Shown: positions 8,456 to 16,322 of the stretch, in pieces | Position numbering within the stretch: the first letter of the stretch is position 1 | Layout of the letters: each line of letters opens with the position of its first letter | DNA from: Candidatus Woesearchaeota archaeon | Lineage (GTDB): Archaea; Nanobdellota; Nanobdellia; Woesearchaeales; WJIZ01 | NCBI GenBank assembly: GCA_018221205.1 | Contig: JAAOYF010000015.1 | Span: 1-42,172 of the forward strand | DNA: 42,172 nt | Reading direction: 5' to 3' | Notes under the pieces: model-generated | Told to the model about the DNA's origin: nothing | Seen by the model: only the letters and a program-made list of their open reading frames with translations | The model's database searches: none | Translations under genes and position numbers: made by a program

Positions 8456-8811
8456 TTCTCTTTATACCAGCGATCCAATGTAGCAGAGGTCCATCCCTTG
8501 CTTATTAAAGTTTTCTTAATTTCCGGCCATTTCTGACCGCGGGAAAGACCTGTATGGATATACTGCTTCACTTTCTGCTTGGCATCTGCAGAATTCTTCT
8601 TTCCTGATATCTTGTCAAGGATCTTGATATCTTTATCTAGTTCAGCCACATCCTGCTGCTCTTCGCTCAGCGCACCCTTCAAGGCACGCAGCTCCCGAAG
8701 GATATAGATGATGGCGAAGATAAGTATCACTAAACCGATAATCAACAAGAGAGATATCATGAAGATAATCTCAAAAATAGGGATGTCCAGACCGCCAAAG
8801 ACGATTGTCAT
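8452..8811 (-). CDS. Small membrane protein with C-terminal helical GW motif (paralog B)
   Basis: 119 residues. A short amphipathic start F-G-G-L-D-I-P-I-F-E-I-I-F is followed by one long transmembrane helix (about 14-38), a coiled-coil-like acidic segment (40-70), a basic linker and a C-terminal helical unit with I-K-K-T-L-I-S-K-G-W. It is clearly paralogous to the upstream gene 8808-9158. SD GGAGGT lies six nt before ATG 8811, and ATGA overlaps join it to both neighbours. No function is known to me. The C-terminal unit resembles a short helical motif seen in many DPANN membrane proteins (recollection). Confidence 0.75.
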   Translation of the reverse strand: MTIVFGGLDIPIFEIIFMISLLLIIGLVILIFAIIYILRELRALKGALSEEQQDVAELDKDIKILDKISGKKNSADAKQKVKQYIHTGLSRGQKWPEIKKTLISKGWTSATLDRWYKEK

Positions 8812-9158
8812 TTTCTACCTCCTAAAGCCTGGGAAATTGCCTTTTCGTCCCAACCTGCTCCCAGCAATGTCTTCCTGATCTGTGCGCTAGAATATCCACG
8901 AGATCTGCATGCTTTCACATAGCCTGTGAGCTCATTATCTTTCTTCTTCACAGCGCCTTTCTCGAGCTTGGCGATATCAGCATCAAATTCTTTGATATCT
9001 ACCCCTTCTCTCCTTATGAGCCCTCTCAAGGCCTGCACTTCCTTAAGGATATAGTATACTCCAAGAATAATAATCGTCAGCCCTATGATCAATAGCACAG
9101 AAACTATGAAGATTATCTCGAATACAGGAATATCAAAACCTCCAAAAACATATACCAC
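8808..9158 (-). CDS. Small membrane protein with C-terminal helical GW motif (paralog A)
   Basis: 116 residues from GTG 9158. This start lies six nt after an SD GAGGTG and gives an N-terminus (M-V-Y-V-F-G-G-F-D-I-P-V-F-E-I-I-F) that aligns residue for residue with paralog B. A longer frame from GTG 9167 is possible but puts the SD inside the gene. One transmembrane helix is followed by a charged coil and a C-terminal unit R-G-Y-S-S-A-Q-I-R-K-T-L-L-G-A-G-W. It sits between the giant surface protein and paralog B. The pair probably arose by tandem duplication and may act together with the channel or surface protein. Confidence 0.72.
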   Translation of the reverse strand: MVYVFGGFDIPVFEIIFIVSVLLIIGLTIIILGVYYILKEVQALRGLIRREGVDIKEFDADIAKLEKGAVKKKDNELTGYVKACRSRGYSSAQIRKTLLGAGWDEKAISQALGGRK

Positions 9159-9163
9159 TTCTA

Positions 9164-12091
9164 TCACCTCTTCATGTAACGTGCGAAAATCGATGCTGTC
9201 ACGACGACCAACAGGCCGACTACAGCGAATGCAGCAATCAATCGTAATATGAACATATTAATAGGAGCATCTGTCAATAACGTAGATGAGTTGTACTGCT
9301 CTAAATCAGATCCTTTCTCGAATATCTCACCCTCAAGCTTGAAGTTTTCTCCTTCGCTGAGCAAGTAGAAAGGCATGGTCATTATCTTAGTGAATTCCTC
9401 CTCCTCATCAATGGTGAGGGGTCCAAGATATTCTTCAGTCACCAGTTTGCCATCTTCATTCTTAAGGAGAATCTTGAAATAGACTCCAGATTTGCGTCCT
9501 TCTCCCCGGTTATCATAGTAGATAGTCACTCTGCTTTTCTTAAGCTCTGTTTCATCAGTCAGGATCTTAAATCGTTCATACTCTAAAGGTGCGAGGTATT
9601 CTTCACATTCTCTTGTGCAGCTTCCACCACAATCAATGCCTTGCTCATTTCCGTTCTGGATGCCGTCAAAGCAAGTGTTGGCGCAGGTTGTTTTTGTAAC
9701 AGGTTTCTTGTTTGTTGAGCCGCAGTTGTTGACATCCCGGCAGTTTCTTGTCTGTATGCCGTCCTGGCACTCGTCCCAAGGTTCGCATACCCATTTTACT
9801 GAGCAAGTCTTTGGAGGATCATTACATTTGTCTTCAACGCAAGCATATCCAGAGCAGCATTGACTTGTCGAGGAACAAGCGAAATTCTTAGGTTTGCAGG
9901 AGAGTCCTCCACCTCCACCGCCTCCTCCACCAGAACTTGGTGGTGGTGGGGGTGCGCAGGATCCGCAATCACCTGAACAGGTTGAGCAGGTCTCGCCGCC
10001 ATTGCAGACATTGTCTCCGCAGGAAGGATCCACTTGCTCTCCAAGGGTTATTTCTGAGAATGATGCAACATCGACATCGACTTCTAATTTTGTAGCAGAC
10101 GGCCTTCTGATGGCAAAGATGATGCATTGAGGTTCTCCACAGATAGTACCATCTTTCAATACGAGGATCTTGTCATCTGTCGGAATATCACCATTAGGAT
10201 AGAGTCTGCTTATGGTCACACGAGCAGGCACATTCAAGAGGGGCGCGAGAGTGCTGTCTACACTTACTTTATTGTCTTCTATTATTATTATGATATCAAG
10301 GGGCAAGACATCAAGATAGGTGTTTACACCATCGATGACATCTTTCATGAGATTGATATTGTTCTTGAACAGGATCTTACCGAACTGCTGGGCGATATCT
10401 TCAACCTCGAAGTCAGCAATGTCCTGCAAATTTTCTAGAGATACATCTTTGATGAGGCGTAATTTTTGGAACTGAAGATCACTATTGCAGCCTTTTGGAT
10501 TAATAGGAGTATTCGGTCTGGTACGAGGGCAGAAATCATTTGCATTGAGAACACCATCATTATCTGAGTCCTCTCCTGTACAGACATTGTCCTCATCAGC
10601 AACACCGTTGCAGTTATTGTCTAAGGTGTCACAGATCTCTGGAATGGCTGTCACTTCACCAGCGCATGTCTGATCCCAGCTGCCATCACCTAAACAGGTC
10701 TGTAGACCTGTTGAACATTCGCCGATATCTGAGCCGCAGACCCTTGTCTCACCAGGAGTACATCCGGTGAAAGGGACATCTACCTGTACGATCAGATCTC
10801 CTGTGAATAAAGTAGCTGTATCAGAGAGGATCTCTGTATTCAGACCAGAAATCGTCGTCAAGCCGCCTGCGAGAATTTCATATTTTAATGAGGCTAATGT
10901 GCCAGAAGCCATGTCATTCTGGAACTGGACCCCTTCTGGAGGGATGATGATTCCTGCATGCAGCAGGCCTGGTCCATTCGGATTTGCTTTAGCGATAGGG
11001 AAAGGTTCAGCCTGTCCAACGTAACTTGTCAATACTTCTCCTAGTGCAAGATCATTATAGCTGAGCTGAGCTTCGTCGACTACTGCTACAGACTCATAAC
11101 CCATGACATCTGAGAGCTTGTTTATCTTATAGATGACATTTAGATATTCTACGCCGCCAAATTCTTCCTGGGATGTAGTTATATAAGCGTTACATTGATC
11201 GGGTATGGGGTCGATGAACCTTTCGAAACAATTTCCCCAAACCTGGCCAGTACATGCCTGGATTGTTTCTTTACAGGTGTCAGCAGGCTGCTCACCACCA
11301 CATTGTCTTTCCATGCCTAGCCGGCAATCTGATACAGTAACGCGAGCTGTTCCAGAATAGAAGTTGTCACATTCAACACTATAATCATATGTTCCGACAA
11401 AATCAAATGTGGCAGAGGTAGAATAGACACCGTTTGAATAGGACATGGGCAGCACCTGATTATTAATTGTCAGCTGACAGGTTGTTGCTATAGGGTTGCT
11501 CTGGGAATCTTCTAAGGTGGCGTAATACATTCCAGCTTCACTCGCAACAATGGTGTTGCCTTGGTCAGCATCATCCCAGATGGTGAGATAGTAGACATCA
11601 AAATCAGCAATTACCTGGCCTTCATTTCCGACGATGGTCATGAGCTCAGGATTCAAGGTCACTTTTGCGTTTCCATCTCCCAGTTTGTCAAACATGATGG
11701 TGAAGAGCAGACCATCTCCGGTCACTCCATTTGTCTGATCCCCGGTTATGGTAGCGATGATCTCGTTGACATATCCAGAGCCGACTTTTGGCTGATCAGG
11801 GAAATTCTCCCAGCTCATGATCGGGTCGCCATCTTTTGTGAGAAAAGAGCCCATGATCAAACTATTATAATCAATGACTGCAGGATTGTCATAACTTGCG
11901 TCGATATCATAAGCATACACCATATCGGCACCCCGTATCCATACAGGGACAGCCACTTGAGCGCCTTGCTCATAGGTCCGGATAACATGGCCTTTCGGAA
12001 AGATGATCGCAGTGGCAGAAATAAGTGAGGCAGAGAGGATTATAGTCAATAATACAACAATCCCTAGCTCAATTCTTTTTCTTTGAACCAT
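9164..12091 (-). CDS. Giant multidomain Cys-rich cell-surface protein
   Basis: 975 residues. An N-terminal signal/TM segment (about 8-30) is followed by a cohesin-like beta domain (30-175), an Ig-like segment with two Cys (200-255), and Cys-rich modules with C-x-P-G-E/G-M-E-R-x-C-G starts. A second cohesin-like segment spans about 300-435. Then come a MopE-like C-D-x-x-D-N-N-C-N-G motif (near 490), a calcium-binding thrombospondin type 3-like D-S-D-N-D-G-V repeat (near 515), G-D-N-V-C-N-G-G-E-T-C modules, a Pro6/Gly9 hinge (near 715) and a thrombospondin type 1-like W-x-x-W-x-x-C segment (765-800). It ends with a beta domain and a C-terminal TM helix (about 945-968) with a basic tail. It is membrane-anchored outside the cell and suited to adhesion or cell contact. 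It is the first gene of the operon with the two small membrane proteins and MscS. Confidence 0.85.
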   Translation of the reverse strand: MVQRKRIELGIVVLLTIILSASLISATAIIFPKGHVIRTYEQGAQVAVPVWIRGADMVYAYDIDASYDNPAVIDYNSLIMGSFLTKDGDPIMSWENFPDQPKVGSGYVNEIIATITGDQTNGVTGDGLLFTIMFDKLGDGNAKVTLNPELMTIVGNEGQVIADFDVYYLTIWDDADQGNTIVASEAGMYYATLEDSQSNPIATTCQLTINNQVLPMSYSNGVYSTSATFDFVGTYDYSVECDNFYSGTARVTVSDCRLGMERQCGGEQPADTCKETIQACTGQVWGNCFERFIDPIPDQCNAYITTSQEEFGGVEYLNVIYKINKLSDVMGYESVAVVDEAQLSYNDLALGEVLTSYVGQAEPFPIAKANPNGPGLLHAGIIIPPEGVQFQNDMASGTLASLKYEILAGGLTTISGLNTEILSDTATLFTGDLIVQVDVPFTGCTPGETRVCGSDIGECSTGLQTCLGDGSWDQTCAGEVTAIPEICDTLDNNCNGVADEDNVCTGEDSDNDGVLNANDFCPRTRPNTPINPKGCNSDLQFQKLRLIKDVSLENLQDIADFEVEDIAQQFGKILFKNNINLMKDVIDGVNTYLDVLPLDIIIIIEDNKVSVDSTLAPLLNVPARVTISRLYPNGDIPTDDKILVLKDGTICGEPQCIIFAIRRPSATKLEVDVDVASFSEITLGEQVDPSCGDNVCNGGETCSTCSGDCGSCAPPPPPSSGGGGGGGGGLSCKPKNFACSSTSQCCSGYACVEDKCNDPPKTCSVKWVCEPWDECQDGIQTRNCRDVNNCGSTNKKPVTKTTCANTCFDGIQNGNEQGIDCGGSCTRECEEYLAPLEYERFKILTDETELKKSRVTIYYDNRGEGRKSGVYFKILLKNEDGKLVTEEYLGPLTIDEEEEFTKIMTMPFYLLSEGENFKLEGEIFEKGSDLEQYNSSTLLTDAPINMFILRLIAAFAVVGLLVVVTASIFARYMKR

Positions 12092-12140
12092 TTAGGTAGA
12101 TATTTGAAGGTAGACTTTTTAAAGTTTACGTATTTAAGAA

Positions 12141-12668
12141 TCACTTCTTCTCTGTGATGACAATGCGTGTGGTGCAGGCAATCTTATAAGAGGCCCGTGT
12201 CAATGCTTTCTTGCCGATGTCAATATGATTCTTATCCAGATCGATCTCGAATATCGTATCGCCTTTCTTGAACCTTGCTGCCTGACCAATGGGCTTGCCA
12301 AAGGATTTTTTCATACCTGTTGAAAACCGGTCTGCTCCAGCGCCAGAAGCGATAGGATTGTTTCTGAGAACATGATAAGGATATTTATTTACACGGAAGA
12401 AATAATTGGGAGTGCCTATATCCCTTTCCAACAACCTGTTTGAGGTGAGCCTTGCGCTCTCCATGCTGTTGTCCCGGATCTGGATATCTATATTGGTCTT
12501 GAGCCTGAGCTTGCAATTGAAATCCTGCTTCTTGGCATTGCCCATGACAAACTTTATGACGCGGGCATTATAATTGGTCTTGATGAAGGATTTCTTCTTA
12601 TACTTCGATACTCTCGTATAGGGCCTTTCCAGCCTTCTATAACAGACGCCTTTTCTTAATCTTGCCAT
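12141..12668 (-). CDS. rpl10e: 50S ribosomal protein L10e (uL16)
   Basis: 175 residues, the usual length. It starts M-A-R-L-R-K-G-x-x-Y-R-x-x-x-R-P-Y-T-R and contains E-S-A-R-x-x-x-N-R-L-L-E, Y-P-x-H-V-L-R-N-N-P-I-A-S-G-A-G-A-D-R-F-S-T-G-M-K-x-S-F-G-K-P-I-G, the conserved block near the ribosomal A site. Single gene between two divergent units, with a TATA-like run upstream (12682-12695). Confidence 0.95.
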   Translation of the reverse strand: MARLRKGVCYRRLERPYTRVSKYKKKSFIKTNYNARVIKFVMGNAKKQDFNCKLRLKTNIDIQIRDNSMESARLTSNRLLERDIGTPNYFFRVNKYPYHVLRNNPIASGAGADRFSTGMKKSFGKPIGQAARFKKGDTIFEIDLDKNHIDIGKKALTRASYKIACTTRIVITEKK

Positions 12669-12744
12669 GCAAATTTGGTTTTATAAGTGGTTTTTAAAGC
12701 TTGCGGTACAAACTTATAAATAGTCCTTCGCTCCATTTTGTCTT

Positions 12745-13755
12745 ATGCTCATCGTCAACATCTTACTCTTTATCATCGGCTTGGTCCTGTTAGTGAAAGG
12801 GGCAGATTATTTTGTCAAGGCAGCTGCAACCATCGCCCGAGTATTGGGAGTTTCTGAGTTTGTGATCGGCTTGACGCTAGTGAGCCTAGGCACCTCTATC
12901 CCGGAACTCGCATCATCGATACAGGCAGTCATGCGGGGAGCAACTGGACTGGTTATCGGAAATGTCGTCGGCTCCAACATCGCCAACATCTGCCTGGTCA
13001 TCGGGGTATCGGCGAGCATCATGACGATCAAGACGAAAAAGGAGATGCTCAACAGAGATGGCTATATCATGCTCTTTGTTACAGTATTATTCTATCTCTT
13101 CTTGTTGAATTCTGTCATCGGTCTGGTAGAGTCTATTATATTATTATTGCTCTATATAGCATATCTCTTTTACCTCTTCGATTCCAGAGAAGGATATGGA
13201 AACCATTTTCCTGGATTTCTCAAATATTTCTTCACTTTCGGCTATGTCACTCTGCTTTTCCGAAAGCAGCCGAAGAAAAAGAAAGTCAGAAGAGAGTCGC
13301 TCTGGAAGGACATCCTGATCTTAGTTGGGGGCAGCGCTGCTGTCATCTATGGGTCGCACTTTGTCGTCGAAGGAGCACTGTACTTTGCTGAGTTCTTTTC
13401 GGTTTCAGACTCTTTCATCGGAGTGACTGTTGTTGCTTTGGGCACATCTTTGCCTGAGTTAGTTGTCACGATCTCAGCCCTGAGGAAAGGATATGGAACG
13501 ATCGCATTAGGAAATGTTCTCGGCAGCAATGTGACCAATATCCTGCTCATCATAGGAGTTACAGGAATGATCAGCAATCTGCAGGCGATCCAGACAACAC
13601 TTCTCTTTACAGCCCCTTTCATGATCCTGATGAGCATCTTGATGGTCATCTTCATGAGGACAGACTGGAGAATCAGGAGAAGGGAAGGAGTGGGCTTTAC
13701 GCTGCTCTATATTATATTTCTCATCGCAATTTTTGCACTAAGAACTATTTTTTGA
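12745..13755 (+). CDS. Cation/Ca2+ antiporter of the CaCA family (YrbG-like)
   Basis: 336 residues with about ten membrane segments arranged as two inverted halves. Each half has the family alpha repeat: G-L-T-L-V-S-L-G-T-S-I-P-E-L (residues about 42-55) with G-N-V-V-G-S-N-I-A-N, and V-V-A-L-G-T-S-L-P-E-L with G-N-V-L-G-S-N-V-T-N. The Glu in each P-E-L binds the cation. A basic cytoplasmic loop (about 165-195) separates the halves. Ion specificity (Na+/Ca2+ or H+/Ca2+) cannot be told from sequence. It converges on the HxlR-like gene with an 11-nt overlap. Confidence 0.92.
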   Translation: MLIVNILLFIIGLVLLVKGADYFVKAAATIARVLGVSEFVIGLTLVSLGTSIPELASSIQAVMRGATGLVIGNVVGSNIANICLVIGVSASIMTIKTKKEMLNRDGYIMLFVTVLFYLFLLNSVIGLVESIILLLLYIAYLFYLFDSREGYGNHFPGFLKYFFTFGYVTLLFRKQPKKKKVRRESLWKDILILVGGSAAVIYGSHFVVEGALYFAEFFSVSDSFIGVTVVALGTSLPELVVTISALRKGYGTIALGNVLGSNVTNILLIIGVTGMISNLQAIQTTLLFTAPFMILMSILMVIFMRTDWRIRRREGVGFTLLYIIFLIAIFALRTIF

Positions 13756-14113
13756 ATGCGTCGTGGCAGACACACTGGATATGCTTGCATTTCTCAGGAA
13801 TCTTGTAATGATGACTGATGCACCAGAGCTTGGTCTTGTGGAGAAGCCCTTTGAGCTCTTCCCCTTCTGGAGTTATAGTGTAGACAAGTTTCTTGTTCTT
13901 GAGCTCTTTCTTTATCATCTTCAGCTCGATCATGTCCTTCAGGCGCTTGGAGAGAAGGGTAGGGTTGATAAGGTGCTTGGAAATGCTATAGAGCCCGTTG
14001 AATGTCTTAGGATGGTCATCGATATGGGAGAATAAGGCAAAGGCCCATTTCTTGCCAAGAAACCCATACAGGTCTAATATCCCGCATACTGATTTTTTTC
14101 TTTTTTTCAACAC
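13745..14113 (-). CDS. HxlR-family winged-helix transcriptional regulator
   Basis: 122 residues. The HxlR pattern is present: a Cys near the N-terminus (C10), D-L-Y-G-F-L-G-K-K-W-A-F-A-L-F, F-N-G-L, I-N-P-T-L-L-S-K-R-L-K-D-M-I-E-L, then the wing (K-K-L-V-Y-T-I-T-P-E-G). The tail holds four Cys and two adjacent His, so redox or metal sensing is possible. The frame runs on upstream, but a TATA box at 14134-14146 places the transcript start near GTG 14113, so a leaderless GTG start is the best fit. It diverges from nrdD across a shared 76-nt promoter region and may regulate it (inference). Confidence 0.78.
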   Translation of the reverse strand: MLKKRKKSVCGILDLYGFLGKKWAFALFSHIDDHPKTFNGLYSISKHLINPTLLSKRLKDMIELKMIKKELKNKKLVYTITPEGEELKGLLHKTKLWCISHHYKIPEKCKHIQCVCHDAFKK

Positions 14114-14189
14114 GTACAGAATAGTGTAGCTGATATTTAAATATTTCTCCTTCTTCAAAAATGAAGTGCTTTCTTGAAGGGATGTTAGA
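14114..14189. promoter_or_regulatory. Divergent promoter, HxlR-like gene / nrdD
   Basis: A symmetrical A/T element (ATATTTAAATAT, 14133-14144) can act as TATA box in both directions. For the minus strand it gives a leaderless GTG start at 14113. For nrdD it gives a leader of about 20-25 nt with a weak purine-rich SD (GAAGGGA, 14176-14182). The CTTC...GAAG inverted arms around 14152-14165 could be a regulator site, but the match is short. Confidence 0.45.
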
Positions 14190-16160
14190 ATGACAATCAG
14201 AACTATAAAAAAACGGGATAGACGCATTGTCGAATTCGACAAAGCGAAGATTACGAACGCTATCTTTAATGCGGCGAAATCTGTTGGGGGAGAAGATCGA
14301 AAGCAGGCTGAGGAACTTTCCAGCAAAGTTGAGGCAGTTCTTGAAGTAAATTATGATGAGAAGAACACTCCGACAGTCGAGGAAGTACAGGACACTGTCG
14401 AGAAGGTCCTTATCAAGTCAGGGCATGCGAAGACAGCAAAAGCCTATATCCTCTACCGAAGACAGCATGAAAAGCTCAGGCGGACAAGAGGAGCATACGT
14501 CGAAGTGAAGGATTCGATGGAAGAATACCTTGGCAAGTCTGATTGGAGAGTCTATGAGAACAGCAACGCTGATTATTCTTTCTCAGGACTGATGTCCCAT
14601 ATCTCTGGCAAGATCATCGCCAATTACACTCTGAATGAGATCTATACGCCGCAGATTGCGGATGCACATCGTGATGGTGATATCCATGTCCATGATCTGG
14701 GTTTTGGGGTTGTGGGCTACTGCTGTGGATGGTCGCTGAAGAATCTTCTTCTGATGGGATTTGGAGGAGTGTCCAAGAAGATCAGGAGCAAGCCTGCAAA
14801 GCATCTTGAAGTTGTTGTTATTCAGATGGTCAATTTCATGGGAACCATGCAGATGGAGCATGCAGGCGCACAAGCATTCTCTTCTGTCGATACTCTGCTT
14901 GCCCCTTTCATCAAAGCAGACAAGCTCAGCTACAAAAAGGTAAAACAGAATATGCAGATGCTTGTCTTCAGCCTGAATGTACCAAGCAGGTGGGGCTGTC
15001 AAGCGCCTTTCACGAATTTCACCTTTGACTGGAACGTCCCAGAGGACATGGTCGATGAGAAAGTCATCGTAGGCGGGAAGATCCTGGATTTCACCTATGG
15101 AGAATGTCAGGAAGAGATGGACATGATCAACAAAGCGTTTATCGAAGTGATGATCGAAGGAGATGCGGATGACCGGACATTCTTCTACCCTATACCTACT
15201 TATAATATAACAAAGGATTTTGAATGGGAATCTGAAAATGCTGCTCTGCTGTTCGAGATGACAGCAAAATATGGCACACCTTATTTCCAGAACTTCATCA
15301 ATAGCACCTTGAAGCCTGCTGATATCAGGAGCATGTGCTGCAGGCTGCAGCTTGATCTGAAGCTTTTACGTAATAAGATGGGCGGATTATTCGGAGCAGG
15401 AGACCAGACCGGCAGTATCGGCGTCGCCACCATCAATCTACCCCGTCTTGGCTATAAGTCTAAGGACGAAGAGGAATTTTTTGAGAACTTGGGCAATGCA
15501 ATGGACCTTGCCAAAGAATCTTTAGAGATCAAAAGGAGAGCTATCAACTCAAACCTCCAGGCTGGTCTGATGCCGTTCTCAAAGAAGTTCTTGGGAAGCT
15601 ATAATAACCATTTCTCCACTATCGGCATCAATGGCATGCATGAAGCTTGTCTGAATCTGCTTGATAAAGGAATAGACAGCAAGGAAGGGAAAGAACTTGC
15701 GTTGAAGACATTGCATTTTGTGAGAGATAGGCTGACAGCCTATCAGGAAGGAACAGGGAACCTGTATAATCTTGAGGCAGCGCCTTGTGAAAGCGCTACG
15801 TTCAGGTTTGCCAGGGAGGATATCAAAAGATATGCGAATATCATCACTTCCGGCACAAGGAAAAAACCTTACTATACAAATTCGACCCACTTACCTGTCA
15901 GCCATTCGACAGATATTTTTGATGCTCTAGAACATCAGGATGAGCTCCAATGTCTCTATAATGGAGGCACTGTTCTGCACGGCTTTCTTGGAGAACGCCT
16001 GGACGACTGGAGGAGCGCAATGAAATTGGTGAAGAAGATAGCATATAATTTCAAGCTGCCTTACTTTACCCTGACGCCTACCTTCAGCATCTGCCCAGAA
16101 CATGGCTACATCGCAGGAGAGCATTTCTCCTGTCCGTGTACAAAGGAGGTAAAAAAGTGA
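14190..16160 (+). CDS. nrdD: Anaerobic (class III) ribonucleoside-triphosphate reductase, main chain lacking the glycyl-radical tail
   Basis: 656 residues. An N-terminal ATP-cone (about 1-95) senses allosteric nucleotides. The 10-stranded barrel follows, with G-Y-C-C-G-W, A-P-F-T-N-F-T-F-D-W and M-C-C-R (382-385, the thiyl-radical cysteine region). The end reads T-P-T-F-S-I-C-P-E-H-G-Y then S-C-P-C and stops seven residues later at TGA 16158-16160. Intact archaeal homologues continue past this zinc knuckle into R-V-V-G-Y, which carries the glycyl radical. Here that part is in the overlapping ORF 16157-16321 in the -1 frame. The enzyme makes deoxynucleotides without oxygen; NrdG, encoded just downstream, generates the radical. 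Confidence 0.93.
   Translation: MTIRTIKKRDRRIVEFDKAKITNAIFNAAKSVGGEDRKQAEELSSKVEAVLEVNYDEKNTPTVEEVQDTVEKVLIKSGHAKTAKAYILYRRQHEKLRRTRGAYVEVKDSMEEYLGKSDWRVYENSNADYSFSGLMSHISGKIIANYTLNEIYTPQIADAHRDGDIHVHDLGFGVVGYCCGWSLKNLLLMGFGGVSKKIRSKPAKHLEVVVIQMVNFMGTMQMEHAGAQAFSSVDTLLAPFIKADKLSYKKVKQNMQMLVFSLNVPSRWGCQAPFTNFTFDWNVPEDMVDEKVIVGGKILDFTYGECQEEMDMINKAFIEVMIEGDADDRTFFYPIPTYNITKDFEWESENAALLFEMTAKYGTPYFQNFINSTLKPADIRSMCCRLQLDLKLLRNKMGGLFGAGDQTGSIGVATINLPRLGYKSKDEEEFFENLGNAMDLAKESLEIKRRAINSNLQAGLMPFSKKFLGSYNNHFSTIGINGMHEACLNLLDKGIDSKEGKELALKTLHFVRDRLTAYQEGTGNLYNLEAAPCESATFRFAREDIKRYANIITSGTRKKPYYTNSTHLPVSHSTDIFDALEHQDELQCLYNGGTVLHGFLGERLDDWRSAMKLVKKIAYNFKLPYFTLTPTFSICPEHGYIAGEHFSCPCTKEVKK
16142..16160 (+). 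promoter_or_regulatory. Translation-coupling or -1 recoding site at the nrdD split
   Basis: In frame with nrdD the codons gta-aaa-aag-tga contain the heptamer A_AAA_AAG (16151-16157), a textbook -1 slippery site, ending exactly at the stop. GGAGG (16145-16149) lies just upstream, and seven nt after it is GTG 16157, the start of the tail ORF, overlapping the stop as GTGA. The same bases therefore suit re-initiation and, as in bacterial dnaX, SD-aided -1 frameshifting. The SD-to-slippery spacing here is much shorter than in dnaX, which favours re-initiation. Confidence 0.6.
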
Positions 16161-16321
16161 CAACAGAAAAATGCGGCAAGGCAACTGAAGTGTACAGCAG
16201 GATTGTCGGTTATTTTAGACCTGTACAGAACTGGAATGCTGGCAAGTCGCAGGAATTTGAGGATAGAAAGGAATTCTGCGAAAAAAAGAGCGATGAACAC
16301 TCTCTGAAAATAGAGGTGTAA
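16157..16321 (+). CDS. Separate glycyl-radical domain of the anaerobic ribonucleotide reductase
   Basis: A 54-residue ORF from GTG 16157. It begins V-T-T-E-K-C-G-K-A, then T-E-V-Y-S-R-I-V-G-Y-F-R-P-V-Q-N-W-N-x-G-K and E-F-x-D-R-K-E-F, the standard C-terminus of archaeal and Thermotoga-type NrdD. The radical glycine is G18 (codon 16208-16210). C6 matches the last zinc-knuckle cysteine of intact homologues. The ORF is in the -1 frame relative to nrdD, has its own well-placed SD (16145-16149), and is followed two nt later by nrdG. It may be made as a free subunit that docks on NrdD, comparable in principle to the spare glycyl-radical protein YfiD/GrcA, or joined to NrdD by frameshifting. Confidence 0.85.
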   Translation: MTTEKCGKATEVYSRIVGYFRPVQNWNAGKSQEFEDRKEFCEKKSDEHSLKIEV

Positions 16322-16322
16322 G

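Noticed and set aside
14583-15002. Antisense open frames within nrdD and other long genes
   Set aside because: Their residue patterns are low-complexity shadows of the conserved sense proteins; no promoter or SD supports them.
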